DNA from: Melioribacter sp. | Lineage (GTDB): Bacteria > Bacteroidota > Ignavibacteria > Ignavibacteriales > Melioribacteraceae | Reading direction: 5' to 3' | Assembly (NCBI GenBank): GCA_016841125.1 | Contig: JAENZU010000049.1 | Span: forward strand, 1 to 13,060 | DNA: 13,060 nt | In this document: piece by piece, positions 1 through 6,110 of the stretch | Layout of the letters: every line of letters begins with the position of its first letter | How positions within the stretch are numbered: the first letter of the stretch is position 1 | Translations under genes and position numbers: made by a program | Notes under the pieces: model-generated | Databases searched by the model: none | Told to the model about the DNA's origin: nothing | What the model saw: the letters and a program-made list of their open reading frames with translations, nothing else

Positions 1-1
1 A

Positions 2-238
2 GAGAATTACCCTGAACTAAAAGACAACGAAAACCTTCTCCAATTGGAACAACAGCTTGAAGGAACGGAAAATAGAATAACCGTGGGTAGAATGAAATTT
101 AATGAATCGGTTAGAGATTATAACACAACTATCAGAAGATTTCCCGCTAATTTTATTGCCGGTATTTCAGGATTCAATGAGAAGCAATATTTCCAAGCTC
201 AAGAAGGAGCCGAAGAAGCGCCAAAGGTTGAATTTTAA
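2..238 (+). CDS. LemA family protein, C-terminal part (5' end outside window)
   Basis: The reading frame is open from base 2 and stops at TAA 236-238, so only the last 78 codons are present and the true start lies to the left. The fragment matches the C-terminal part of LemA proteins: a helical segment with LEGTENRI, then RMKFNESVRDYN, then FPANFIAGISGF and a short acidic tail. LemA proteins are small and have one N-terminal membrane anchor and a long helical bundle; their biochemical role is poorly defined. The next gene, a TPM-domain protein, begins two bases after the stop. LemA followed by TPM-domain proteins is a recurrent bacterial gene pair, which supports the call and implies co-transcription and a shared envelope role. 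The family is clear; the function is not. Confidence 0.9.
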   Translation, partial: ENYPELKDNENLLQLEQQLEGTENRITVGRMKFNESVRDYNTTIRRFPANFIAGISGFNEKQYFQAQEGAEEAPKVEF

Positions 239-240
239 TC

Positions 241-978
241 ATGATAAAAATCTTTAAATATTTTGCAATTATTTTATTTGTCGGTAATCTCACTGCACAA
301 GTTGAAATTCCGACATTAAAAAATTATGCAACCGATCTTACGAATAGTTTGAGCTCGGGTGAATTAAACCAGTTGAATTCCGGGTTGAAATCATTTGAAG
401 ACAAAACTTCCAATCAAATTATATTTTTAATGATCTCGTCGCTTGAAGGATATTCACTTGAAATGTATTCCTATGAAACCGCTGATAAAAATAAAATCGG
501 GACGAAGGAAAACGATAATGGTGCACTGTTTTTAGTAGTGAAAGATGATCGAAAATTTAGAATTGAAGTAGGCTATGGACTTGAAGGCGCATTGCCCGAT
601 GCCCTTGCCGGTTCAATTCTTCGCAACGAAGTTAAACCCTATTTCAAAAGAGGAAATTATTTCGGCGGCATTAAAGCCGGCTTAGACGCAATAATGGCTG
701 CCACTCAGGGAGAATATACAGCCAAACCTAAAACCAAAGAAGATGACGGAGATAAAGGTTTTGGATTTATCATCTATATCATAATATTTATTTTGATGGC
801 AATCTTCGGTAAAGGAAGAAGAGGCGGATTTTTAAGCGCTATGCTCCTCGGAAGTATGCTTGGCGGAGGTAGAAGCAGCGGCGGCGGTGGATTAGGAGGC
901 GGCGGCTTTGGCGGTGGCGGAGGTTTCTCCGGAGGCGGCGGTGGTTTCGGCGGCGGAGGTGCCAGCGGAGGCTGGTAA
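241..978 (+). CDS. TPM-domain (TLP18.3/Psb32/MOLO-1, YgcG-like) membrane protein with glycine-rich tail
   Basis: The protein has 245 residues. Residues 1-19 look like a Sec signal peptide (basic MIKIFK, hydrophobic core, likely cut after LTA). Residues about 25-155 form a TPM domain, with markers such as NDNGALFLVV, RIEVGYGLEGALPD and the YFKRGNYFGGI region. A hydrophobic segment at about 174-190 is a single membrane helix, followed by a basic KGRRGG turn and a tail from about 207 that is nearly all Gly, with a few Phe/Ser, ending in GASGGW, a common ending in this family. The expected topology is an extracytoplasmic TPM domain with the Gly-rich tail inside. Related domains act in photosystem II repair in plants and have been linked to phosphatase activity; the bacterial role is uncertain. 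The ATG lies two bases after the LemA stop, so translation is probably coupled. Confidence 0.9.
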   Translation: MIKIFKYFAIILFVGNLTAQVEIPTLKNYATDLTNSLSSGELNQLNSGLKSFEDKTSNQIIFLMISSLEGYSLEMYSYETADKNKIGTKENDNGALFLVVKDDRKFRIEVGYGLEGALPDALAGSILRNEVKPYFKRGNYFGGIKAGLDAIMAATQGEYTAKPKTKEDDGDKGFGFIIYIIIFILMAIFGKGRRGGFLSAMLLGSMLGGGRSSGGGGLGGGGFGGGGGFSGGGGGFGGGGASGGW

Positions 979-1057
979 TTTTTTCAATGATAATAATAAG
1001 ATTGGAAGTATTTTAATTGTGTTGAACTTAATAGCTATCTTTATTATAATTTATTAA

Positions 1058-1426
1058 ATGTTGATTGATATAAGCGAAGGAATAGAACTCTTTAATGATT
1101 CCAGGTTCTTTGAGGCTCACGATTATTTCGAAGCTCTTTGGATTGAAAGCAGCGGCAGAGAAAGGTTGTTTTACCAGGGAATGGTGCAAATTGCGGTTGG
1201 CTGTTTTCACCTTCTTAGCGGAAATCACCGCGGCTCTCTGAACCAGTTTAAAAAAGGAACTCAAAAATTAGAGAAATATCTTCCTAATTATTTTGGTGTA
1301 AATCTTGAAAAATTGCTGAAAGAGGTTGATGGTCTGATGCTGGATCTTCAATTACACTTTGATGATAAATTAGAAAAAATTGATATCGAAAAAATTCCAA
1401 TAATAGAATTTATTAAACCCAATTAA
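1058..1426 (+). CDS. DUF309 domain-containing protein
   Basis: This is a small cytoplasmic, mostly helical protein of 122 residues. The N-terminal half carries the typical DUF309 pattern: FNDSRFFEAHDYFEALW (about residues 11-27), then an F-Q-G-x2-Q-I-A-V segment with a downstream HLLSGN and a basic FKKGTQKLEKYLP helix. Conserved Glu/His/Trp residues in FFEAH-x3-E-x2-W are present, so the protein looks intact. The function of the family is unknown. The start is an ATG with no clear Shine-Dalgarno sequence in the AT-rich stretch before it. A ferredoxin gene begins 22 bases after the stop and may be co-transcribed, although it has its own strong ribosome-binding site. The overlapping open frame on the opposite strand has no protein-like features. 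Confidence 0.85.
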   Translation: MLIDISEGIELFNDSRFFEAHDYFEALWIESSGRERLFYQGMVQIAVGCFHLLSGNHRGSLNQFKKGTQKLEKYLPNYFGVNLEKLLKEVDGLMLDLQLHFDDKLEKIDIEKIPIIEFIKPN

Positions 1427-1448
1427 ATAGAAAGTAAGGAGACACACA

Positions 1449-1781
1449 ATGGCTATTATGATAACAGATGAATGTATAAATTGCGGCGCTTGTGAGCCTG
1501 AGTGCCCAAACACAGCTATTTATGAAGGCGGTGTTGATTGGGAATTGGCTGGAAAGACCTACGGCGAAGGTGATGCTCCTCCTTCAGGCGCTGAAGGTTT
1601 CTATTCGGATGAATTCTTTTATATTGTACCGGATAAATGTACCGAGTGTGAAGGATTTCATGATGAACCTCAGTGCGCGGCTGTCTGTCCTGTAGATTGC
1701 TGTATCCCCGATCCTAACCATGTTGAAAGTAAAGATGAATTGCTTGCAAAAAAAGATCATCTTGATGGTCTCGGAAGATAA
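1449..1781 (+). CDS. 2[4Fe-4S] ferredoxin, Chlorobium-type
   Basis: This is a small soluble low-potential electron carrier of 110 residues. The first cluster motif is C9-x2-C12-x2-C15-x3-C19-P. The second is C64-x2-C67-x8-C76-x3-C80-P, where the eight-residue spacer and the following VDCC (C84, C85) are typical of Chlorobium/Allochromatium-type ferredoxins. Compared with the short green sulfur bacterial proteins (about 60 residues), this one has an acidic, Gly/Pro-containing insert at about 28-57 between the two halves and a charged C-terminal extension after 86. Partners cannot be read from the sequence; in related organisms such ferredoxins serve 2-oxoacid:ferredoxin oxidoreductases and other low-potential enzymes. 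An AAGGAG ribosome-binding site lies at 1436-1441, seven bases before the ATG, which suggests high expression. A strong terminator follows. Confidence 0.93.
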   Translation: MAIMITDECINCGACEPECPNTAIYEGGVDWELAGKTYGEGDAPPSGAEGFYSDEFFYIVPDKCTECEGFHDEPQCAAVCPVDCCIPDPNHVESKDELLAKKDHLDGLGR

Positions 1782-1799
1782 CAGTTTATATTAACTTTT

Positions 1800-1834
1800 A
1801 AAACCGCAATTGCATTATGCCTTTGCGGTTTTTT
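1800..1834 (+). terminator. Rho-independent terminator after the ferredoxin gene
   Basis: A perfect 10-base-pair stem is formed by 1800-1809 (AAAACCGCAA) and 1823-1832 (TTGCGGTTTT), with a 13-base loop. The 3' arm runs into a T tract ending at 1834. It sits 19 bases after the ferredoxin stop and separates that unit from the MBL-Rieske-queG operon. Confidence 0.88.
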
Positions 1835-1904
1835 AATGTGGATCACTTAATAATTACAAATTTTGTTTACCTCATTTTTATTCAAAAATTAAAAATAAAC
1901 TTAA

Positions 1905-2765
1905 ATGAAAATCGGCAATTACAAATTAAGCATTATCGAAACCGGCACCCTTGGTCTTGACGGGGGAGCCATGTTCGGGGTAGTTCCAAAACCTTTGTGG
2001 GTAAGAACAAATCCCGCGGATGATTCGAATCGTGTTAAACTGGCAGCCAGAAATTTGATTTTGGAAAACGGCGAGCGCAAAATTCTGATTGATACAGGAG
2101 TAGGTGCCAACTGGGATGATAAATTCAAACGGATTTATAATTTAGATCAATCAAAAAATACATTATTTGATTCTCTTAAAACTAGCGGTATTAACCCGGA
2201 CCAAATTACGGACGTGATATTAACTCATCTTCATTTTGATCACACCGGCGGCGCAGTAATATTTGAAGACAATAAAATTTTTCCGGCTTTTCCCAATGCA
2301 AGATATTATGTTCGGAAGAAGCAGTTTGAATGGGCTAATAATCCTTCGGACAGAGATAAAGGCAGTTTTGTTAAAGACAGATTTTATCCTTTATATGAAG
2401 AAGGGATTCTGGCACTAATAGAAGGGGGTCATGAATTTGAGGAAGGAATTGAGCTCTTAGAAATTAATGGGCACACTTTTTCCCAGCAGATGGTTAAGAT
2501 TTCGGATTCTTCCAAGACCTTACTTTATTGTGCCGATCTCATTCCATTTGCTTCGCATTTTCATATCCCTTATGTAATGGGATACGATCTGCAGCCGCTG
2601 ATAACCGTGCTTGAAAAAAAGGAATATTTAGCTAGAGCAGTTAAAGAAAATTGGATCATATTTTTTGAGCATGACCCCGAAATAGTTTGCGCAACTGTTG
2701 AATCGACCGAAAAGGGTTTCAGTGCCAAAGAGACATTTAAAGGTTTCCCAGATGATCAGCAATGA
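1905..2765 (+). CDS. MBL-fold metallohydrolase
   Basis: The protein has 286 residues and no signal peptide. It carries the complete metallo-beta-lactamase-fold metal site: H108-x-H110-x-D112-H113 (in THLHFDHTGG), H190 in a GHTFSQQ motif equivalent to the usual GHTxGHQ, D211 in YCADLIP, and H256 in FEHDPE. This predicts a dinuclear-metal hydrolase of the large family that includes lactonases such as AiiA and YtnP-like enzymes; the substrate cannot be assigned. The length fits that group. The ATG at 1905 follows an AT-rich stretch with no obvious Shine-Dalgarno sequence. Its last 14 bases overlap the start of the Rieske gene, and that gene overlaps queG, so the three appear to be one translationally coupled operon. 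Confidence 0.88.
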   Translation: MKIGNYKLSIIETGTLGLDGGAMFGVVPKPLWVRTNPADDSNRVKLAARNLILENGERKILIDTGVGANWDDKFKRIYNLDQSKNTLFDSLKTSGINPDQITDVILTHLHFDHTGGAVIFEDNKIFPAFPNARYYVRKKQFEWANNPSDRDKGSFVKDRFYPLYEEGILALIEGGHEFEEGIELLEINGHTFSQQMVKISDSSKTLLYCADLIPFASHFHIPYVMGYDLQPLITVLEKKEYLARAVKENWIIFFEHDPEIVCATVESTEKGFSAKETFKGFPDDQQ

Positions 2766-3084
2766 ATTTAAGAGAGTTTGTAATATTGATGATCTAAAGG
2801 AAAAAGTAGGTAAACGTTTTTTTATTGATGATGTAGAAATTGCGTTATTCAAAGTTGACGGCAAAATTTATGCGTTGAGTAACATTTGTCCGCACCAGCA
2901 TACAGCGCTTATTTACGATGGGTTTATTGAAGATTGCAAAGTAGTTTGTCCTGCGCATGGCTGGGAGTTCGATCTTAAAACCGGAAGAATGGCACAAAAT
3001 AGAAAAGGGCTAGATACCTATGAAGTAGAGGTAAATGACAGAGAGGTCTTTGTTAAGGTCTTCAAAAAAGAACTTAACTGGTGA
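2752..3084 (+). CDS. Rieske [2Fe-2S] ferredoxin-like protein
   Basis: This is a single-domain Rieske protein of 110 residues. The cluster ligands are visible as C46-x-H48 (NICPHQH) and C66-x2-H69 (VVCPAHGWEFD), with a 17-residue spacer as in ferredoxin-type Rieske proteins and NirD-like subunits. There is no signal peptide or membrane segment, so it should be a cytoplasmic electron carrier. The ATG at 2752 is chosen over an in-frame ATG at 2698 because the extra 18 residues are not Rieske-like, would overlap the MBL gene further, and a weak AAAGG lies eight bases before 2752. It overlaps the MBL gene by 14 bases and queG by four. Tight coupling to queG suggests, but does not prove, a role in supplying electrons to QueG. 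Confidence 0.88.
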   Translation: MISNEFKRVCNIDDLKEKVGKRFFIDDVEIALFKVDGKIYALSNICPHQHTALIYDGFIEDCKVVCPAHGWEFDLKTGRMAQNRKGLDTYEVEVNDREVFVKVFKKELNW

Positions 3085-4016
3085 ATACTCAAATGCTCAC
3101 CAATGAAGTTGTAATCGAAATTGCACATGAGTTGGGCTTTGAATTAGTTGCGTTTGCAAAGGCGGATATTCTTCAAGAAGAAAGCAAGAATTTGGCAGAA
3201 TGGCTTTCGCGCGGGTATCAAGCCGGAATGGAATACATGGAACGGAATTTTGAAAAGAGAGAAAACTTAAAAGGAATTCTGCCGGATGCAAAATCTGTTA
3301 TTTCTCTAGGGATCAATTACAATTCGGAAGAAGAACACTTCATATCAGAATATGCTGGTAAAATATCACGGTATGCATGGGGGAAAGATTATCATCTTAT
3401 TATTTGGGAAAAACTAAATAAAATTGAAAAAAAATTAAAAGAGATTGACAATTCGTTCAAGTCAAAATCTTATGTAGATACCGGACCGGTAATGGATAAG
3501 GCTTGGGCGGTTAAAGCAGGATTAGGCTGGCTGGGAAAGCATACAAACATCATTAATAAAGAATACGGGAGTTGGTTTTTTATCGCAAACATTATTTGCA
3601 ACAAAGAATTTGACTACCACGAACCAATACCGGATTTTTGCGGAACATGTACTGCCTGCATTGAAGCCTGCCCCACAAACGCAATAGTTGAAGAGTACAT
3701 TGTTGATGCTAATAAATGCATATCATATTTGACAATTGAAAACAAAGGGGAAATTCCGGATGCGTATTTGGGAAGTTTTGAGGATTGGATTTTCGGCTGT
3801 GATATTTGTCAAGATGTTTGTCCCTGGAATAATAAATTTTCAAAACCTACCGAGGAAAAAGGATTTTTACCCATTGCAAGCAGCATCGATTTAAATGATG
3901 TATTATCGATGACTAATTCCGAATTTAAAACTAGATTTTCTGAGTCGCCTATAAAAAGAGCCAAACTAAACGGTCTTCAAAGAAACGCACAATTTCTTCT
4001 CGATTCAAACAAATGA
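3081..4016 (+). CDS. queG: Epoxyqueuosine reductase QueG
   Basis: QueG catalyses the last step of queuosine biosynthesis, the cobalamin-dependent reduction of epoxyqueuosine to queuosine in the wobble position of GUN-anticodon tRNAs. The 311-residue protein shows RYAWGKDYH (97-105), the YVDTGPVMDKAWA block (131-143) with D133 at the position of the catalytic Asp, and the GWLGKH segment. Two [4Fe-4S] motifs follow: C187-x2-C190-x2-C193-x3-C197-P and C213 with C240-x2-C243-x3-C247-P. It is shorter than E. coli QueG (379 residues) and ends soon after the ferredoxin-like domain, without the C-terminal HEAT-like region, as in many Bacteroidota homologues. The start is taken as GTG 3081, overlapping the Rieske stop as GTGA; an in-frame ATG at 3093 is an alternative that costs four residues. 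The other queuosine genes are not in this window. Confidence 0.95.
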   Translation: MNTQMLTNEVVIEIAHELGFELVAFAKADILQEESKNLAEWLSRGYQAGMEYMERNFEKRENLKGILPDAKSVISLGINYNSEEEHFISEYAGKISRYAWGKDYHLIIWEKLNKIEKKLKEIDNSFKSKSYVDTGPVMDKAWAVKAGLGWLGKHTNIINKEYGSWFFIANIICNKEFDYHEPIPDFCGTCTACIEACPTNAIVEEYIVDANKCISYLTIENKGEIPDAYLGSFEDWIFGCDICQDVCPWNNKFSKPTEEKGFLPIASSIDLNDVLSMTNSEFKTRFSESPIKRAKLNGLQRNAQFLLDSNK

Positions 4017-4063
4017 ATCTTAAACGTATTTTGTGAATCAAATAGTATTAAAATTTATGAATT

Positions 4064-4071
4064 TACGTTTG
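4064..4071 (+). promoter_or_regulatory. Possible -7 promoter element upstream of trxB
   Basis: TACGTTTG matches the Bacteroidota -7 consensus TAnnTTTG and lies 69 bases before the trxB ATG in a 123-base gap. No TTTG at the expected -33 distance was found (the nearest TTG is 30 bases upstream), so support is weak. Confidence 0.3.
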
Positions 4072-4139
4072 ATGCAATTGGATGCGGAAAACAATAAATT
4101 TCGTTTATGAAAATTTTATGTTATTAACGGAGATTAACT

Positions 4140-5087
4140 ATGGCACAACATCACAAAGTAATTATTGTCGGCTCTGGGCCTGCAGGTTTAACTGCCGCAC
4201 TATACACAGCAAGAGCCAATCTGGATCCGGTAATTTTTGAAGGGATGCAGCCGGGCGGACAATTGACGATCACGACCGAAGTTGAAAATTATCCTGGATT
4301 TGAACATGGGATTCAGGGTCCCGAATTAATGGATATTATGAGAAAACAAGCCTGCCGCTTTGGAGCAAAGTGTTATTTTAAAGAAGTTACTGAAGTTGAT
4401 TTATCCAGAAGACCTTTTATCGTCAAATCGGGTGATGAAGTTTATACCGCAGATTCTGTGATTGTATCAACAGGTGCATCGGCAAAACTTCTTGGTATAG
4501 AAAGTGAAAAGAAATATATGGGATACGGTGTTTCTGCATGTGCAACCTGCGACGCATTTTTCTATAAGGGATTGAAAGTTCTTGTAGTTGGGGGCGGCGA
4601 TACTGCAATGGAAGAGGCTACATATTTAACTAAGTTCGCTTCTGAAGTGAGTATAGTTCACAGACGTGAAGGTTTCCGCGCTTCTAACATTATGCTGGAA
4701 AGAGCAAAGAAAAATCCCAAGATAAAGTTTATTACGAATGCTGTAATTAAAGAGGTTATCGGGAAAGAAGAGGATGGTAAAAAATTCGTAACAGGTGCAA
4801 TTATTGAAGATACTCAAGACGGTTCAACACGCGAAGTTGAAGCCGATGGAATTTTTATGGCTATCGGACATGTGCCGAATACAAAAGTCTTCAACAATCA
4901 GCTTGATGCGGATGAAACCGGCTATTTAAAAGTTAAACCCGGCAGCACAGCAACAAGTATTGACGGAGTATTTGCTGCAGGTGATGTAGCTGATAAAATT
5001 TACCGTCAAGCCGTAACAGCTGCAGGCACAGGCTGTATGGCTGCGCTTGATGCACAACGCTGGCTGGAAGAGCATGAAATAGCTTAA
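4140..5087 (+). CDS. trxB: Thioredoxin-disulfide reductase
   Basis: TrxB transfers electrons from NADPH through FAD to thioredoxin. The 315-residue protein is of normal length for the low-molecular-weight type (E. coli 321). Visible features in order: FAD-binding GSGPAG (11-16), GGQLTITTEVENYPGF (39-54), the redox-active C134-A-T-C137 followed by DAFFYKG, the NADPH-binding GGGDTA (151-156), the 2'-phosphate-recognising HRREGFR (174-180), and the C-terminal FAD motif AAGDVAD (279-285). All catalytic residues are present. A GGAG ribosome-binding site at 4129-4132 sits seven bases before the ATG. The gene stands alone, with a 123-base gap upstream and a terminator downstream. HRRxxFR indicates NADPH use rather than the ferredoxin- or NADH-linked variants. 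Confidence 0.97.
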   Translation: MAQHHKVIIVGSGPAGLTAALYTARANLDPVIFEGMQPGGQLTITTEVENYPGFEHGIQGPELMDIMRKQACRFGAKCYFKEVTEVDLSRRPFIVKSGDEVYTADSVIVSTGASAKLLGIESEKKYMGYGVSACATCDAFFYKGLKVLVVGGGDTAMEEATYLTKFASEVSIVHRREGFRASNIMLERAKKNPKIKFITNAVIKEVIGKEEDGKKFVTGAIIEDTQDGSTREVEADGIFMAIGHVPNTKVFNNQLDADETGYLKVKPGSTATSIDGVFAAGDVADKIYRQAVTAAGTGCMAALDAQRWLEEHEIA

Positions 5088-5113
5088 CCAAGCTTTACGT
5101 TTAAACAATTTTG

Positions 5114-5142
5114 AACCCGGTTTAATGCCGGGTTTATTATTT
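5114..5142 (+). terminator. Rho-independent terminator after trxB
   Basis: A seven-base-pair GC-rich stem pairs AACCCGG (5114-5120) with CCGGGTT (5128-5134) around a seven-base loop. It is followed by a T-rich run, TTTATTATTTT, to 5142, and lies 26 bases after the trxB stop. Confidence 0.85.
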
Positions 5143-5390
5143 TAAAATTAGAATCGTTTCTTTAAAAAACTTGATTATTTATACTACTTAATAGTGATGA
5201 TCATTATTCAACTTTACTAAGGCGATTATAATTGGTAAATTACTTTTATTCTATGTTTCAAATTGAATTTATTTGTCAAACTGGCAGGCTAAGGCGGTAA
5301 ATGAGTAAAATTTTATTAGCTCTGTGTAATCCGGAAACATCTGCTTTGCAATTCCATCAGTTCAAAAATATTTTTACCGAATCACATTCA
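5143..5390. other. AT-rich intergenic region before the lipoprotein gene
   Basis: No gene is supported here. It is strongly AT-rich up to about 5275 and presumably holds the lipoprotein promoter, but no convincing -33/-7 or -35/-10 pair was found. It contains a 19-base near-palindrome (5190-5208). An ATG at 5301 opens a frame continuous with the lipoprotein and has AAGGCGG three bases before it. That extension would put 30 residues ahead of a lipoprotein signal, so it is treated as leader or as an alternative start, not as coding. Confidence 0.5.
5190..5208. repeat. 19-bp near-palindrome, possible operator
   Basis: AATAGTGAT (5190-5198) and ATCATTATT (5200-5208) are inverted repeats with one mismatch around a central G. 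The size and location, in the gap ahead of the lipoprotein gene, fit a dimeric regulator site. In AT-rich DNA such a match can arise by chance. Confidence 0.25.
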
Positions 5391-6029
5391 ATGGTAAAAC
5401 GCGCTTTTCTTTTAACTTTCTGTTTGCTACTATTAAGCGGTTGTTCCGGTATTGCAACTGATAATAAGACAAAACTCATTGAGAATGACAACTCCAATTT
5501 ATCCAACAAAGAATTCTTTATCATTAAGAGTGATATAGGTGATGACGATCAATTCGGCATTGCCGCCGTTAAGGATATCAATTCACCCGATCGAAAATAC
5601 GAATATTATATTGTTGTTGCCCCGCTTCGTTCAAATATTGATTTTGAGGGAATGAACGATCTGAGGTTAAATTCATCCGTGCCGGTTACAACTGACGATG
5701 CCCGGAAGTTTTTGAACGTAATAAACGAAGTAATTGCTAATTGGAATGAAGCTGATTCATTGGGTGAACCAAAAACATTTAGATTTTCACCAACGCCAAA
5801 CCAAGAATTTATTGACGAAATTAATGCTTCATCCGACTGGTATCCCTTCCTCCGTTTTTATTTTGATATGGGTAAAGATGTGAAAGAAGGCAGATTACTA
5901 ATCGGTCCCAAAATGGAAGAGTATTATAAATTTTCATTTAATGAAATAATTCAATTGAAACGATTGAAAGATCAATTATCGAGGGCGATTGAGAAAATTG
6001 AGAGTTGGAAAAAAGATATTTTAAATTGA
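5391..6029 (+). CDS. Predicted lipoprotein of unknown function
   Basis: I do not recognise this protein. With the ATG at 5391 it has 212 residues and begins MVKR, then a hydrophobic stretch and the lipobox LLSGC with C18, so it should be lipidated and exported to the envelope. The mature part is acidic, with a polar Asn/Asp/Lys-rich linker at about 22-40, then a probable mixed alpha/beta domain (FFIIKSDIGDDDQFGI; YEYYIVVAPLR) and a charged helical C-terminus (residues about 180-212). No metal-binding or catalytic motif is evident. The start is chosen for the signal peptide; an in-frame ATG at 5301 has a better Shine-Dalgarno sequence but would bury the signal behind 30 residues. It appears to be a single-gene unit between the trxB terminator and a convergent hairpin with glnA. 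Confidence 0.75.
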   Translation: MVKRAFLLTFCLLLLSGCSGIATDNKTKLIENDNSNLSNKEFFIIKSDIGDDDQFGIAAVKDINSPDRKYEYYIVVAPLRSNIDFEGMNDLRLNSSVPVTTDDARKFLNVINEVIANWNEADSLGEPKTFRFSPTPNQEFIDEINASSDWYPFLRFYFDMGKDVKEGRLLIGPKMEEYYKFSFNEIIQLKRLKDQLSRAIEKIESWKKDILN

Positions 6030-6071
6030 GAACTATTTGTTACACATTAGATACTCAATGCAGGTAAAGAT

Positions 6072-6103
6072 TGCCCTAACTTATTCGAGAACAAGCTAGG
6101 GCA
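6072..6103. terminator. Hairpin between convergent genes, likely bidirectional terminator
   Basis: TGCCCTA (6072-6078) pairs with TAGGGCA (6097-6103); after one mismatch the stem continues with CTT/AAG around a ten-base loop. It sits between the lipoprotein stop (6029) and the glnA stop (6111), which converge on it. T tracts on both sides are weak, so efficiency is uncertain. Confidence 0.5.
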
Positions 6104-6110
6104 TTGAAAA

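Noticed and set aside
2698..2751. Upstream in-frame ATG extending the Rieske protein by 18 residues
   Set aside because: The extra residues do not resemble Rieske N-termini and would lengthen the overlap with the MBL gene; ATG 2752 fits the domain start.
4017..4139. Riboswitch or structured leader upstream of trxB
   Set aside because: The short AT-rich gap shows no strong stem; only a possible -7 element and a ribosome-binding site are visible.
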